Below, piece by piece: positions 18,015-26,926 of a DNA stretch of 32,379 bases (positions are counted from its first letter, which is position 1; each line of letters opens with the position of its first letter). The notes beneath the pieces were generated by a model. That model did not search any database, was not told where the DNA came from, and saw only the letters and a list, made by a program, of their open reading frames with translations. Source of the DNA: an uncultured Christensenella sp. (GTDB lineage: Bacteria; Bacillota; Clostridia; Christensenellales; UBA3700); NCBI GenBank assembly GCA_910577845.1, contig CAJTNA010000016.1, positions 1 through 32,379 of the forward strand, given 5' to 3'. Position numbers and translations under genes: made by a program.

Positions 18015-18621
18015 GTTTTGTGTAAAAGTTGAACGATTTATTTATATAATAAGTTGTATTTTGTTTGTGTAATTAAACTAAATAATTTATATTTATAAAG
18101 GGTATGTAATTTTTTTTGCTTGGTTAAATAATAGTAAAATAGATAAATCAAACGACATAAGAAAAGTGTTTTACTAGCTAGTTTGTTTGGATAATAATTG
18201 TAGATTTTTAGGCAATTTACAATATTTTTATTTATTGATTTATTTGAAAAATTATAAATATTAAAAAATATTGATTCATATTTGTTAAAAATGCTGTATT
18301 ATAATGCATAAAATTATAACAAGTTTTTATAATAAATATTAAGATTTTTATACAGATTATTAATTAAAATAATAGCACTATTTATAAGGATGGTTTTAGA
18401 ATATTTGCTTAAAAAATTAAATATAGTTGAGCAATTATGATTTTTGTATGATAAAATTAATGCTAACTTTGATAAATAAGCTTTAAATACAATTCAAAAA
18501 ATTAAATTAATTACACCATTGTTGGATAAAAAGTTAAAATAAGTTTGTGTTACTTTTAAAGGTTAAGCATAGCATTTTGGTTAATCAATAATTTGTTTTA
18601 GGATAATAAAATGCATTTTTC

Positions 18622-18650
18622 TTGACTTGACGGCTAATAAAGTGTATAAT
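18622..18650 (+). promoter_or_regulatory. Consensus promoter of the ApgM fusion gene
   Basis: TTGACT (18622-18627) and TATAAT (18645-18650) are spaced by exactly 17 bases. The leader of about 295 bases is AT-rich and no known riboswitch was recognised in it. Confidence 0.75.
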
Positions 18651-18950
18651 TATATTAATAATGTAATATTATAAAAATATAATTTTAATGTAGGTTAAAA
18701 TTTGATTTTGTAGCTCAAATTATTGTAAGTAATTGTTAAGTATGTGAATGCTATTTGGTTGTAACGGAGATTAATTAAAATTGTTACAAAATTGATATAT
18801 AATGAACAATAGTTATTGTATTAGTATATAACTAAAATTAAATAACTAATAATGCAAATTGTGTTTAGCTTGATATAAAAAAGTGATAACTTTTGTGATA
18901 TTGCATTAACTTAAATTTTAATAACAAATATTTTTTAATAAAGGTTGTTT

Positions 18951-21900
18951 ATGAAATACATAGTAATTTTAGGGGACGGAATGGCAGATACCCCATTTGA
19001 GGGCCTTGGTGGAAAAACACCACTTGATGTGGCATACAAACCAAACATTGATAGCTTGGCAAATCGCAGTATTTGCGGTATGTGTAAAACAGTACCTGAC
19101 GGAATTAAGCCAGGTAGTGATGTTGCGAATTTATCTGTTATTGGATATTCTCCATTAAAATATTATAGTGGTAGGTCACCACTAGAGGCACTAAGCATTG
19201 GTGTTGATATGGCTGATGACGACTTGGCAGTTAGGTGCAATCTAGTTACTTTATCTGATGAGGATAATTATCTTGATAAAACTATGGTTGACTATAGTGC
19301 GGGTGAAATTTCAAGTGAGGAAGCTGCAGAATTAATTAAGGCAGTTCATTATGCTTTAGGCAGTCAAACTTTTGATTTTTATAGCGGTGTAAGCTACAGA
19401 CATTGCTTAATTAGGCATCACGGCGAACGTGGTACTGAATACACACCACCTCACGATATTAGTGGCAAAGTTATTGGTGATTATTTGCCTCGTGGCTTAT
19501 ATGGCGAAGAAATGCTCTCTTTGATGGTAGCATCATATGATATATTAAAGGACCACCCTATTAATCTTAAGAGAATAGCTGAGGGTAAGAACCCTGCAAA
19601 CAGCATTTGGCTATGGGGTGAGGGCAGTAAGCCATCATTACCAGATTTTAAAGGCTTAAGAGGTTTAAAAGGTGCAATGATTTCTGCCGTTGATTTGCTT
19701 AAGGGCATTGCTATTGCAAGCGGTATGGATGTTATAGAGGTTGAGGGGGCAACTGGTACTGTTAAAACTAACTTTAGTGGTAAAGCGGAAGCTTGTGTTA
19801 ATGCTATTCGCAATGGTTATGATTATGTGTATTTACATATGGAAGCACCAGACGAGTGTGGACACCAAGGTGATACAGAGGGTAAAGTTAAGTCTATAGA
19901 ACTAATTGATGAGAAAGTTGTAGGCTACATATTGAAAGAACTTGAGGGCGAAGATGTAAGGATACTTATTTGCCCAGACCATCCAACACCGCTTGCTACA
20001 AAAACTCATAGTAGTGAGCCAATTCCGTTTGTAATTTATGATAGTACTTGTATTAAAGATGGTGCTTTTGCATATACTGAAAATGAGTGCAAAAAAACTG
20101 GATTACTTTTGAATTCTGGTGATGAATTAGTGGAAATGTTTTTGAATAAAGATGAGGGTAATGATATGGATGAAAAAGAATTATATGAGTCTGACAATTC
20201 GGAAATAGTTGAGGATAGAGTTGTGGAGGGAGATACTACACTTGAAAGTCAAGTTGTAGATGAACCGATTGAGCAAAATATAGATGAGACTAGTGACGAG
20301 TTTGGTAATATAGATAATTCAGATATTTCAAGTGAGCAAAGCGAGGAATATGTTGGTGATATTGATGATGGCGAACAAGATATTTATGTCGAGGTTGCTA
20401 ATAGCGATATTCCAAATGAGATAACTGAAAACAATATTGATGTTGAAAGTGAGGTAGTTGACAAGGATAATGCTGAAAGCAATGAGAGTGAGTCTAACGA
20501 AAGCGAATATGCAGAAGGCAACAAAAATGACATTGATGAGAATGTAGAGGGCGAGAATAATGTGGACGCCAATGTGAATGATGACGAGGCTGTACCTGCC
20601 CAAGGTAGCAATATGGTAATTGCAAGTAGCGAGGGTGAGAGTAATTCTGAGGAACAAGCAGAAGGCGAGACAGAAAAAAAAGGCAAAAAGAATCAAAAGG
20701 GTGGCAATGATAAAGGAAAAATGTCACCTAAAAAGAAAAAAGCGTTAACAATAGCTATTGTAGCTACAGTATTAGTAGTTATAATTACTTTGTCTATCTT
20801 GATATCTGTATTGGTTGTAAATGCTCCTAAAGTATTTATAAATAGTGCAGAAGATTTCCAAAAGCCTATTAAGGATAAAAAGGAAATTATCGTTTTACAA
20901 AAGGATATAACAGTTGATGGTGACTTAACAATCGGTTTAGATGTTGACTTTAATAAAAAGACACTTATTGTAAATGGCACTTTAACATTGGAAGCTAAAA
21001 ATGGTGGCGAAATGGAGTTGGGCAATAAGTCAGGAAAAGAATTTGTTGGCGGTGGCAGTATTAATGCTACAAATGTAGTAATTAAAAATTCTACAAGTGT
21101 AACAATGTTTTCTAATATGGAGGCTGGCACTATTAAAATTGACCATATAGGAAAAGTTAATTTTAATGGCAGTGTTGGTGCAAGGGAAATGTTTGATATT
21201 GAGTCAAGTGAAGTAGTATTGAACAAAGTTGAATTTGACGAAACTTGTGAGGAACTAGTTGCCAAAAATAGTAGCTTAACTTTAAATAACCCTACAAAAA
21301 TCGATATTAATTTGCAAAATTCAAGGATGTATGCAAATAGTGATATTCAAAATGTTACATTGGATGAGAATGCTCAATTAAGATTGAGAGCTAATTGCTA
21401 CAACAAGATTGGTGAGGAAGAACTTGGTACTATCACTGGTGGTAAACTTGTGTATGTTAAAGAGAATTGCAAAGCAGGTAAAATAATCGGTGCTAAGCAA
21501 TTATGGCTTGATGTTAATAGTGATATTGAGTGGGAAGATTGTAAAGTTAGCTATACTGGTCAATTGGAAACACCTCAATTTATAATAGTAAAAAGAAATG
21601 GTTCAGAAGTGCATTTGGAATTATCATCTGTTGATATTAATGCCACAAAGGTAATTGTATACATTGATAATGATGCTCAAGTACTTGAATTTGATGTTAA
21701 TAATGATATTATTTCAGGTGCAAATGGCTATGTTTATAATTTAGGTGGTGGTATACTTAACAAAGTTGGCACTCACGAAATTAAAGTTGTATTGCGTTCT
21801 AACGAGCCAGAATTTGTAAGTGATAGTGACCCTTATTATACTAAACACACTCACTTTATCACTCTTGATAGAGTAGGTGACCCTAAAGTAACAATAAATT

Positions 21901-22421
21901 CTGATGGTAAATATGTGCTTTCTTTCATAAGTGTTGATTTTGCAGAGAGTTATGATGTAATGTTTGATGGTATTCTTCTTAATATTAAACACGACAAAGC
22001 TGGTGAGGTAGTAAGTTATATCTTAAGTGATGATGAAAAATTTAAACCATTACTTGCTATTCCAGGTAATCACTCTATTACAATTGTAGCAAAGAGTAGT
22101 GTTGATGGCATAAATTCAAGCGAAAAGGCATACGCTAAATTCTCTCCAATTATGGGTAATTTGGAAACTCCACAAGTTACAATGACGGAGGGCGAGAATG
22201 ATTTGGTAGTATTTAGTTGGGGCAAGATTGAGGGAGCCAAGAGATATAGAATTGAGCTTGTAACAGCTACTGGTAGTCGTATACTTGAGGTTGGTGCAGA
22301 TAAATTGAGTTATACCTTCACTAAAGAGGAATTAACTGGTGCAACTAAATTAGTTGTTGTTGCAATTGGTGATAAATATTACAATAATAGTGCTAGTGGC
22401 GAGGTTAATATTACATTATAA
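18951..22421 (+). CDS. ApgM-type phosphoglycerate mutase fused to a membrane-anchored extracellular beta-rich region
   Basis: Residues 1 to about 404 are a complete cofactor-independent phosphoglycerate mutase of the archaeal-type ApgM family. This is the glycolytic 3-PG/2-PG isomerase. It has metal-binding GDGMAD (8-13), the nucleophile S56 in GSDVANL and the C-terminal metal motif DHPTPLATKTHSSEP. An acidic D/E/N/S-rich linker (about 405-570), a Lys-rich patch (KKGKKNQKGGNDKGK) and one membrane helix (598-623) follow. The positive-inside rule puts the enzyme in the cytoplasm and the rest outside. Residues 624 to about 890 look beta-solenoid-like, and the last 270 hold about three FN3-like units. 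The ATG at 18951 (AAAGG 6 bases upstream) is preferred to an in-frame TTG at 18945. An internal ATG (M406) has a strong GAGGG site and may start a second product. ApgM proteins are normally about 400 residues. Confidence 0.82.
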   Translation: MKYIVILGDGMADTPFEGLGGKTPLDVAYKPNIDSLANRSICGMCKTVPDGIKPGSDVANLSVIGYSPLKYYSGRSPLEALSIGVDMADDDLAVRCNLVTLSDEDNYLDKTMVDYSAGEISSEEAAELIKAVHYALGSQTFDFYSGVSYRHCLIRHHGERGTEYTPPHDISGKVIGDYLPRGLYGEEMLSLMVASYDILKDHPINLKRIAEGKNPANSIWLWGEGSKPSLPDFKGLRGLKGAMISAVDLLKGIAIASGMDVIEVEGATGTVKTNFSGKAEACVNAIRNGYDYVYLHMEAPDECGHQGDTEGKVKSIELIDEKVVGYILKELEGEDVRILICPDHPTPLATKTHSSEPIPFVIYDSTCIKDGAFAYTENECKKTGLLLNSGDELVEMFLNKDEGNDMDEKELYESDNSEIVEDRVVEGDTTLESQVVDEPIEQNIDETSDEFGNIDNSDISSEQSEEYVGDIDDGEQDIYVEVANSDIPNEITENNIDVESEVVDKDNAESNESESNESEYAEGNKNDIDENVEGENNVDANVNDDEAVPAQGSNMVIASSEGESNSEEQAEGETEKKGKKNQKGGNDKGKMSPKKKKALTIAIVATVLVVIITLSILISVLVVNAPKVFINSAEDFQKPIKDKKEIIVLQKDITVDGDLTIGLDVDFNKKTLIVNGTLTLEAKNGGEMELGNKSGKEFVGGGSINATNVVIKNSTSVTMFSNMEAGTIKIDHIGKVNFNGSVGAREMFDIESSEVVLNKVEFDETCEELVAKNSSLTLNNPTKIDINLQNSRMYANSDIQNVTLDENAQLRLRANCYNKIGEEELGTITGGKLVYVKENCKAGKIIGAKQLWLDVNSDIEWEDCKVSYTGQLETPQFIIVKRNGSEVHLELSSVDINATKVIVYIDNDAQVLEFDVNNDIISGANGYVYNLGGGILNKVGTHEIKVVLRSNEPEFVSDSDPYYTKHTHFITLDRVGDPKVTINSDGKYVLSFISVDFAESYDVMFDGILLNIKHDKAGEVVSYILSDDEKFKPLLAIPGNHSITIVAKSSVDGINSSEKAYAKFSPIMGNLETPQVTMTEGENDLVVFSWGKIEGAKRYRIELVTATGSRILEVGADKLSYTFTKEELTGATKLVVVAIGDKYYNNSASGEVNITL
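20154..20168 (+). promoter_or_regulatory. Internal ribosome binding site and start at the fusion junction
   Basis: GAGGG at 20154-20158 lies 7 bases before an in-frame ATG at 20166, exactly where the mutase domain ends and the acidic linker begins. It could be a relic of two separate genes or an active start for a 751-residue membrane protein. Confidence 0.5.
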
Positions 22422-22463
22422 TAATTACAAAATTGCATAACAAGCTATTGTCACATATTCTTA

Positions 22464-22492
22464 TTGACAATCATATGGTAATATGGTATACT
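22464..22492 (+). promoter_or_regulatory. Consensus promoter of the cysE-cysS operon
   Basis: TTGACA (22464-22469) and TATACT (22487-22492) are spaced by 17 bases. A dyad ATTGTCA/TGACAAT (22447-22453 and 22465-22471) overlaps the -35 and might bind a regulator. The predicted transcript reads about 200 bases before T-box Stem I. Confidence 0.8.
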
Positions 22493-22699
22493 TTAATAGA
22501 AATAAAATTTTAATTGGCATTAAAATTTTCATTGCTAATGCAATGGCTTGCTATGCAAGCGATTCTAAAGTGAATTGACATAGGTTGGGGCAAAATAACT
22601 CTAGGAGTTGCTTTACTATGACCTTGGATAATATACTTTAATAGAATATTACAATTTTATAGGACGATTGTGGCTTGCCACAAAATTGTCAAAAGAGTA

Positions 22700-22896
22700 A
22701 CTTTAGCATAGATTACAGAGAGTGTAGGTCATCGGGTGTAAGCCTACTAATACTAGCTATTGTGAAGTGCATTGGCATAAGTCAGCGAAGGAAATGTCGC
22801 TCGGGGCATCGTTAACTGCATATGAGGGCAACTTTTTAGTTGTTAAATTAAAGTGGAATCACGGTATAGCGTCTTTATGTTATGCCGTGTTTTTTT
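22700..22896 (+). ncRNA. T-box riboswitch, cysteine-specific
   Basis: The leader has T-box hallmarks in order: the Stem I base (22700-22707 with 22775-22782), a GAGAG motif near 22717, a distal GTAGG/CCTAC helix with GGTGTAAG, and a specifier-loop candidate TGC at 22768-22770 followed by A. Further along are a CAACT/AGTTG hairpin (22829-22842) and the T-box AAGTGGAATCACGG (22851-22864). The terminator stem 22860-22868/22881-22889 ends in seven Ts. The bulge TGGA (22854-22857) would pair with a UCCA acceptor end, matching the U discriminator of tRNA-Cys. Uncharged tRNA-Cys should stabilise the antiterminator and switch on cysE-cysS. Stem II was not fully resolved. Confidence 0.88.
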
Positions 22897-23129
22897 AGTA
22901 AATAATTTTTAATATAAAACTTAGCAGTAAATTTATTTAATTAAGTTTGTGGTAATGCTTAAAAATATATTGATAGTTTTTAACATTGTTAAATGTAATT
23001 TTAGTGTTAGATTTGATATGTTGAGAGGCGTCCCCTCAATAAACTTAAAAATTCAACACTAATTAAATTTAAGAAATTAATTAACATATAATTTTGTAGG
23101 TAATATTATATCAAAGGGGCAGATTAAAA

Positions 23130-23873
23130 ATGAAACAATTTAAAGCGGATTTACAAGCGGTAATGGATAGAGACCCGGCCGCTACAAGTAAATTAATAGT
23201 ATTTTTAACATATGGTGGATTTAAGGCTATACGCAGGCATAGACGTGCCAACTGGTTTTATAGGCATAATATGCACGGAATAGCGGAACTTATATCTGCA
23301 AAAACTAGACGTTTAACGGGTGTTGATATTCACCCCGCAGCAAAAATTGGTCAAGGAGTTTTTATTGACCATGGTGTAGGTGTTGTAATTGGTGAAACTT
23401 GCGAAATTGGTGACAATGTAACAATTTATCAAGGTGTAACCCTTGGCGGTACTGGTAAAGACGTTGGAAAACGTCATCCAACTATTGGCAATAATTGTAT
23501 GATTAGTAGTGGTGCAAAAGTTTTGGGACCTATTACAATTGGTGAGTATAGCAAAATTGGTGCTGGTTCAGTTGTCTTAAAAGATGTTCCATCTCATAGC
23601 ACGGTTGTAGGCGTTCCTGGTAGAATTGTAAAAAGGCACGAAACAAAAATTGACCTTAACCAAAGCGTTCCAGACCCAGTATTGCAAGAGTTTTCAAGAT
23701 TGTGTAAAAGACTTGCTGTACTTGAGGAAAAATTGGGAATTGAGTCTTGCAAGTATTCAATTTGTAATACAGATGTCATTGAGGACGAGGCTTATTTACA
23801 AATGCTAGTTGAAAAACGTGAAAAGAATAAACAAGATAAAAAAGAAAAAGAACTTACACAAAATAACGATTAA
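23130..23873 (+). CDS. cysE: Serine O-acetyltransferase
   Basis: This enzyme makes O-acetyl-L-serine from serine and acetyl-CoA, the first step of cysteine synthesis, in the cytoplasm. The 247-residue protein has an N-terminal helical domain and a left-handed beta-helix of hexapeptide repeats (about 68-165). The catalytic region DHGVGVVIGET contains H81, and a second conserved His is in KRHP (H116). The length is slightly above the usual 180-230 because of a Lys/Glu-rich C-terminal tail. A ribosome binding site (AAAGGGG) lies upstream. The gene is the first after the cysteine T-box and is followed 88 bases later by cysS, the same cysE-cysS arrangement as in Bacillus subtilis. Confidence 0.95.
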   Translation: MKQFKADLQAVMDRDPAATSKLIVFLTYGGFKAIRRHRRANWFYRHNMHGIAELISAKTRRLTGVDIHPAAKIGQGVFIDHGVGVVIGETCEIGDNVTIYQGVTLGGTGKDVGKRHPTIGNNCMISSGAKVLGPITIGEYSKIGAGSVVLKDVPSHSTVVGVPGRIVKRHETKIDLNQSVPDPVLQEFSRLCKRLAVLEEKLGIESCKYSICNTDVIEDEAYLQMLVEKREKNKQDKKEKELTQNND

Positions 23874-23961
23874 GATAATATAGCATTGAAATTTGTGCTA
23901 GCATAAATAACAAAGTAATTAATAAAAAATAAAAGCAATGGTTGATTTAAAGAGGTGCGAA

Positions 23962-25353
23962 ATGTTAAAGGTTTATAACACTTTAAGTAGAAAAAAAGAG
24001 GAATTTAAGGAACTAAAACAAGGTGAGATTACTATGTATTCTTGCGGACCAACTGTGTATAACTACGCTCATATTGGTAACTTAAGAACATATGTATTTA
24101 TGGACTTGCTACGTAGAGTACTTAAGTATGACGGATATAAATTAAAAGGAGTAATGAATATTACTGATGTCGGACATTTGACCAGTGATGGTGATGAGGG
24201 TGAGGACAAAATGGATAAACGTGCAAAGGAAACTGGTAAAACACCAAAGGAGATTGCCGATTTTTATACAAATATCTTTATGACTGATTTAGCAAAGCTT
24301 AACATTGGTTTGCCTGAGATTTTGGCAAAGGCAACAGACCATATTGATGATATGATTGAATATGTACAAAGGCTAGTTGATAGTGGCTTTGCGTATGAGA
24401 CAAGTGACGGCGTTTATTTTGATATTAGTAAATTTCCTAAGTATGGTGAGCTGTCAAGACTTAATCTTGAAGAGCAAATTGCTGGTGCAAGGGTAGAGGT
24501 TAATAGCGAAAAACGCAATCCTCAAGACTTTGCAGTTTGGAAAAAGGCAGACCCTAATCATATTCAACAATGGCAAAGTCCTTGGGGAATGGGCTATCCT
24601 GGCTGGCATATAGAGTGTTCCGCAATGAGCCAAAAGTATTTAGGTCAAGTATTTGATATTCACACTGGCGGTGTTGACCATATTCCAGTCCATCACGAAA
24701 ATGAGATTGCTCAAAATGAGGCGTTAACTGGTAAAAAGTCTGTAGACTATTGGATGCACGGTGAGTTTATGCTAGTTGACAATGGTAAAATGAGCAAAAG
24801 CCTTGGCAATACTTACACAATCGCTCAACTTGAGGAAATGGGTTATAGTCCTATGGTGTTTAGATATTTTTGCCTAAACGCACATTATAGGAAAAAGTTG
24901 AATTTTACTTTTGAGGGTATGAACGCTGCAAAAGTAGCTTATATAAGATTGTGTGGTTATTTAAGAAGTCATAGTTATGGTTTGGCTTTAGTTGATGAGG
25001 ATACTTTAAAATCATTTAAAGACGAATTTGATGAAGCTATTAATGATGATATCAATATACCTATGGCATTGGGTGTATTGTGGAAAATGACTAAACTTCC
25101 ATTATGTTCAGATGTTTATAAATTAGCATTGGAAATGGATAAAGTACTTGGTTTATCATTGGATAAAGTTGAGGAGTTTTTAAAAGATATTGAGGGCAAT
25201 TTCCCAGAAGAGGTTGTTGCTCTTGCAGAGGAAAGAAAGCTTGCAAAGCAAGAAAAGAATTGGGCAAAGGCTGACGAGCTAAGAGCTAAGATTACAGCAT
25301 TAGGTTACAATATACTTGATAGCAAGGATGGTTACGAACTTAAAAAGATTTAA
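23962..25353 (+). CDS. cysS: Cysteinyl-tRNA synthetase
   Basis: This class I synthetase charges tRNA-Cys. It has the zinc ligand region YSCGPTVY (C28), the ATP-binding HIGN (37-40), a central zinc site including WHIECSAM and HHENE, and the KMSKS loop (276-280). The chosen ATG at 23962 gives 463 residues and the family-typical start MLKVYNTLSRKKEEF, with an AGAGG site about 8 bases upstream. An ATG 24 bases earlier would add eight atypical residues. Together with cysE it forms a unit in which low cysteinyl-tRNA raises both cysteine synthesis and charging capacity through the T-box. The length is normal and all key motifs are intact. Confidence 0.96.
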   Translation: MLKVYNTLSRKKEEFKELKQGEITMYSCGPTVYNYAHIGNLRTYVFMDLLRRVLKYDGYKLKGVMNITDVGHLTSDGDEGEDKMDKRAKETGKTPKEIADFYTNIFMTDLAKLNIGLPEILAKATDHIDDMIEYVQRLVDSGFAYETSDGVYFDISKFPKYGELSRLNLEEQIAGARVEVNSEKRNPQDFAVWKKADPNHIQQWQSPWGMGYPGWHIECSAMSQKYLGQVFDIHTGGVDHIPVHHENEIAQNEALTGKKSVDYWMHGEFMLVDNGKMSKSLGNTYTIAQLEEMGYSPMVFRYFCLNAHYRKKLNFTFEGMNAAKVAYIRLCGYLRSHSYGLALVDEDTLKSFKDEFDEAINDDINIPMALGVLWKMTKLPLCSDVYKLALEMDKVLGLSLDKVEEFLKDIEGNFPEEVVALAEERKLAKQEKNWAKADELRAKITALGYNILDSKDGYELKKI

Positions 25354-25408
25354 TTTTTGTGATAAATTAGGCAAAAAACTATTGAAAATCGGTATTAAAA
25401 GGTAAATT

Positions 25409-26557
25409 ATGAGTAAAAGGGTTTTTCAAGTCGTTTTAAGTATAATTGTACTAACTTTGCTTATTGTAAGTTTGATTGGTTGTATTCCAAAAAATCATTA
25501 TGACAAAGTTGATAAAAAATTAATCAATCCAAACGCTATTGAAAATGCTGTTAAGCTATATGATTTTTTATTAGCTCACTATGGAAAAAATGTAATTACT
25601 GGTCAATTCGTAAACGAATACGCTGGTTATGACAAGGATATGTTCAAAGATGAAAACGGCAATATGTCAGTGTACAAAGCTACAGAGATTCAAGCAGTGT
25701 ATAAGGTTACAGGCAAATATCCTGCAATAATAGGCTTGGACTTAGAAAAGACGTTATATAGCCCAAATGAAAACTATAGTATTGAACAAGCAATTGAAGT
25801 TCATAATAAAGGCGGAATAGTTTTATTAACTTGGCATTGGAATTCCCCAATTGTGCAAGGTGACCAATCACATTTTTATACTGATAAAACTAATTTTAGA
25901 TTAAAAAATATTATTTATGATAAAAACTCTGCGGGGTACAAGACTTTAGTTGATAATATTGATACAATAGCAAATCAAATGAAAGTGCTTGCCGACTTAG
26001 ATATTCCAGTTTTATGGCGACCACTGCACGAGGCAAGCGGTGGTTGGTTTTGGTGGGGTGCTGATAGCGGTAAAGAATATGTTGAGCTATGGAATATTAT
26101 GTATGACAGAATGACAAATTACCATAAGCTTAATAATTTAATATGGGTAACTAATCCTCAAAAGGGTGGCGAATGGTATGTTGGTGACGATAAATGTGAT
26201 ATGCTAGGTGACGACCCTTACTACTATGGCAAAGATTTAAGAAAGGAATATTTAAAGGATACCTCAAATTCAAAAAGGTTCAGACAAACATATTCAATAT
26301 CTAAAAACAAAATGATTTGTATGAGTGAGATAGATTTTGTGCCTAACATAGATAGAATGTGGAAAAAGAACACTAAATGGCTTTTCTATATCACTTGGTG
26401 TAGGGAATTTGTTTGCGAAAAAGATACAAGTGTTAATTCCGGCGAAAGTGATTTTCTACCAGAGTATGCAGAAAATTACAGCACAAAAGAGGAATTGAAA
26501 GCTGTTTATAATAGCGATAAAGCAATACATTTAGGCAATTTAAATTGGAAAGACTAA
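25409..26557 (+). CDS. GH26 beta-mannanase-like lipoprotein
   Basis: This 382-residue protein starts with a lipoprotein signal ending in LIGC (lipid Cys 25), so it should be tethered outside the membrane. The catalytic domain has GH26 features: an ITGQF start, GGIVLLTWHWNSP, the acid/base region RPLHEASGGWFWWG (E208) and the nucleophile region MSEID (E307). Both catalytic glutamates are present. GH26 enzymes mostly cleave beta-1,4-mannan internally; some act on mixed-linkage glucan or xylan. The gene lies 55 bases after cysS with no terminator or clear promoter between, so it appears to be in the cysteine T-box operon. A strong terminator follows at 26751. The mannan substrate would fit with the GH2 beta-mannosidase-like protein at 2.7 kb. 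Confidence 0.85.
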   Translation: MSKRVFQVVLSIIVLTLLIVSLIGCIPKNHYDKVDKKLINPNAIENAVKLYDFLLAHYGKNVITGQFVNEYAGYDKDMFKDENGNMSVYKATEIQAVYKVTGKYPAIIGLDLEKTLYSPNENYSIEQAIEVHNKGGIVLLTWHWNSPIVQGDQSHFYTDKTNFRLKNIIYDKNSAGYKTLVDNIDTIANQMKVLADLDIPVLWRPLHEASGGWFWWGADSGKEYVELWNIMYDRMTNYHKLNNLIWVTNPQKGGEWYVGDDKCDMLGDDPYYYGKDLRKEYLKDTSNSKRFRQTYSISKNKMICMSEIDFVPNIDRMWKKNTKWLFYITWCREFVCEKDTSVNSGESDFLPEYAENYSTKEELKAVYNSDKAIHLGNLNWKD

Positions 26558-26926
26558 TATTCTTTATTAGAAAGCTATGATATGCTTATGGTGAGATGCT
26601 AAAGGTTTAGAAATAAAAAGTAACGTGCCTATTAAGAACCAGCTTAGAGCGGTTTGCAAGCTTTGCTTACAATGAGTGTGATTAACATAAGTAAAAATAT
26701 TATATGAAAAATAATATTTTATGGAAAATTATAATGTAAAGTAAAAACATATCGGCACTAAAATTGTGATTAGTGCCGATTTTTGAAGAGTTTCTGCAAT
26801 TTTTTTATTAAATTGCTTATTTAGGTTATACAGTTGTTACTAATATTAATTTACAAAAAATGTGTGGAGATACTTATTAATATTAAAATATATTCTATAT
26901 ATTAATTCAGCAATATATTTATTAAA
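26558..26926. other. Convergent intergenic region
   Basis: This spacer lies between the GH26 gene and the minus-strand cysteine-rich gene. It contains a 10-bp perfect A/T hairpin (26694-26703 with 26711-26720) and the terminator at 26751-26784. No gene is seen. Confidence 0.5.
26751..26784 (+). terminator. Terminator of the cysE-cysS-GH26 operon
   Basis: An 11-bp perfect stem (ATCGGCACTAA at 26751-26761 with 26770-26780) and an 8-base loop are followed by a T-run. It is the first strong terminator after cysS. Confidence 0.9.

Larger units (their letters stand above)
17641..18621. other. Non-coding region with a repeat array and terminator
   Basis: No gene is supported. The region holds the three-copy TTACA...TGTAA array (17658-17914) and the terminator at 17987-18014. 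From 18020 to 18620 it is very AT-rich, with no structure that I can defend. Confidence 0.45.

Noticed and set aside
20328..20727. Long open frames antisense to the acidic linker of the ApgM fusion
   Set aside because: They arise from the repetitive GAx/AAx codon use of the linker, lack ribosome binding sites and give low-complexity products.
22493..22699. A second, upstream T-box in the cys leader
   Set aside because: Hairpins and a repeated TATACTTTAATAGAA motif are present, but no T-box consensus or specifier loop could be placed.
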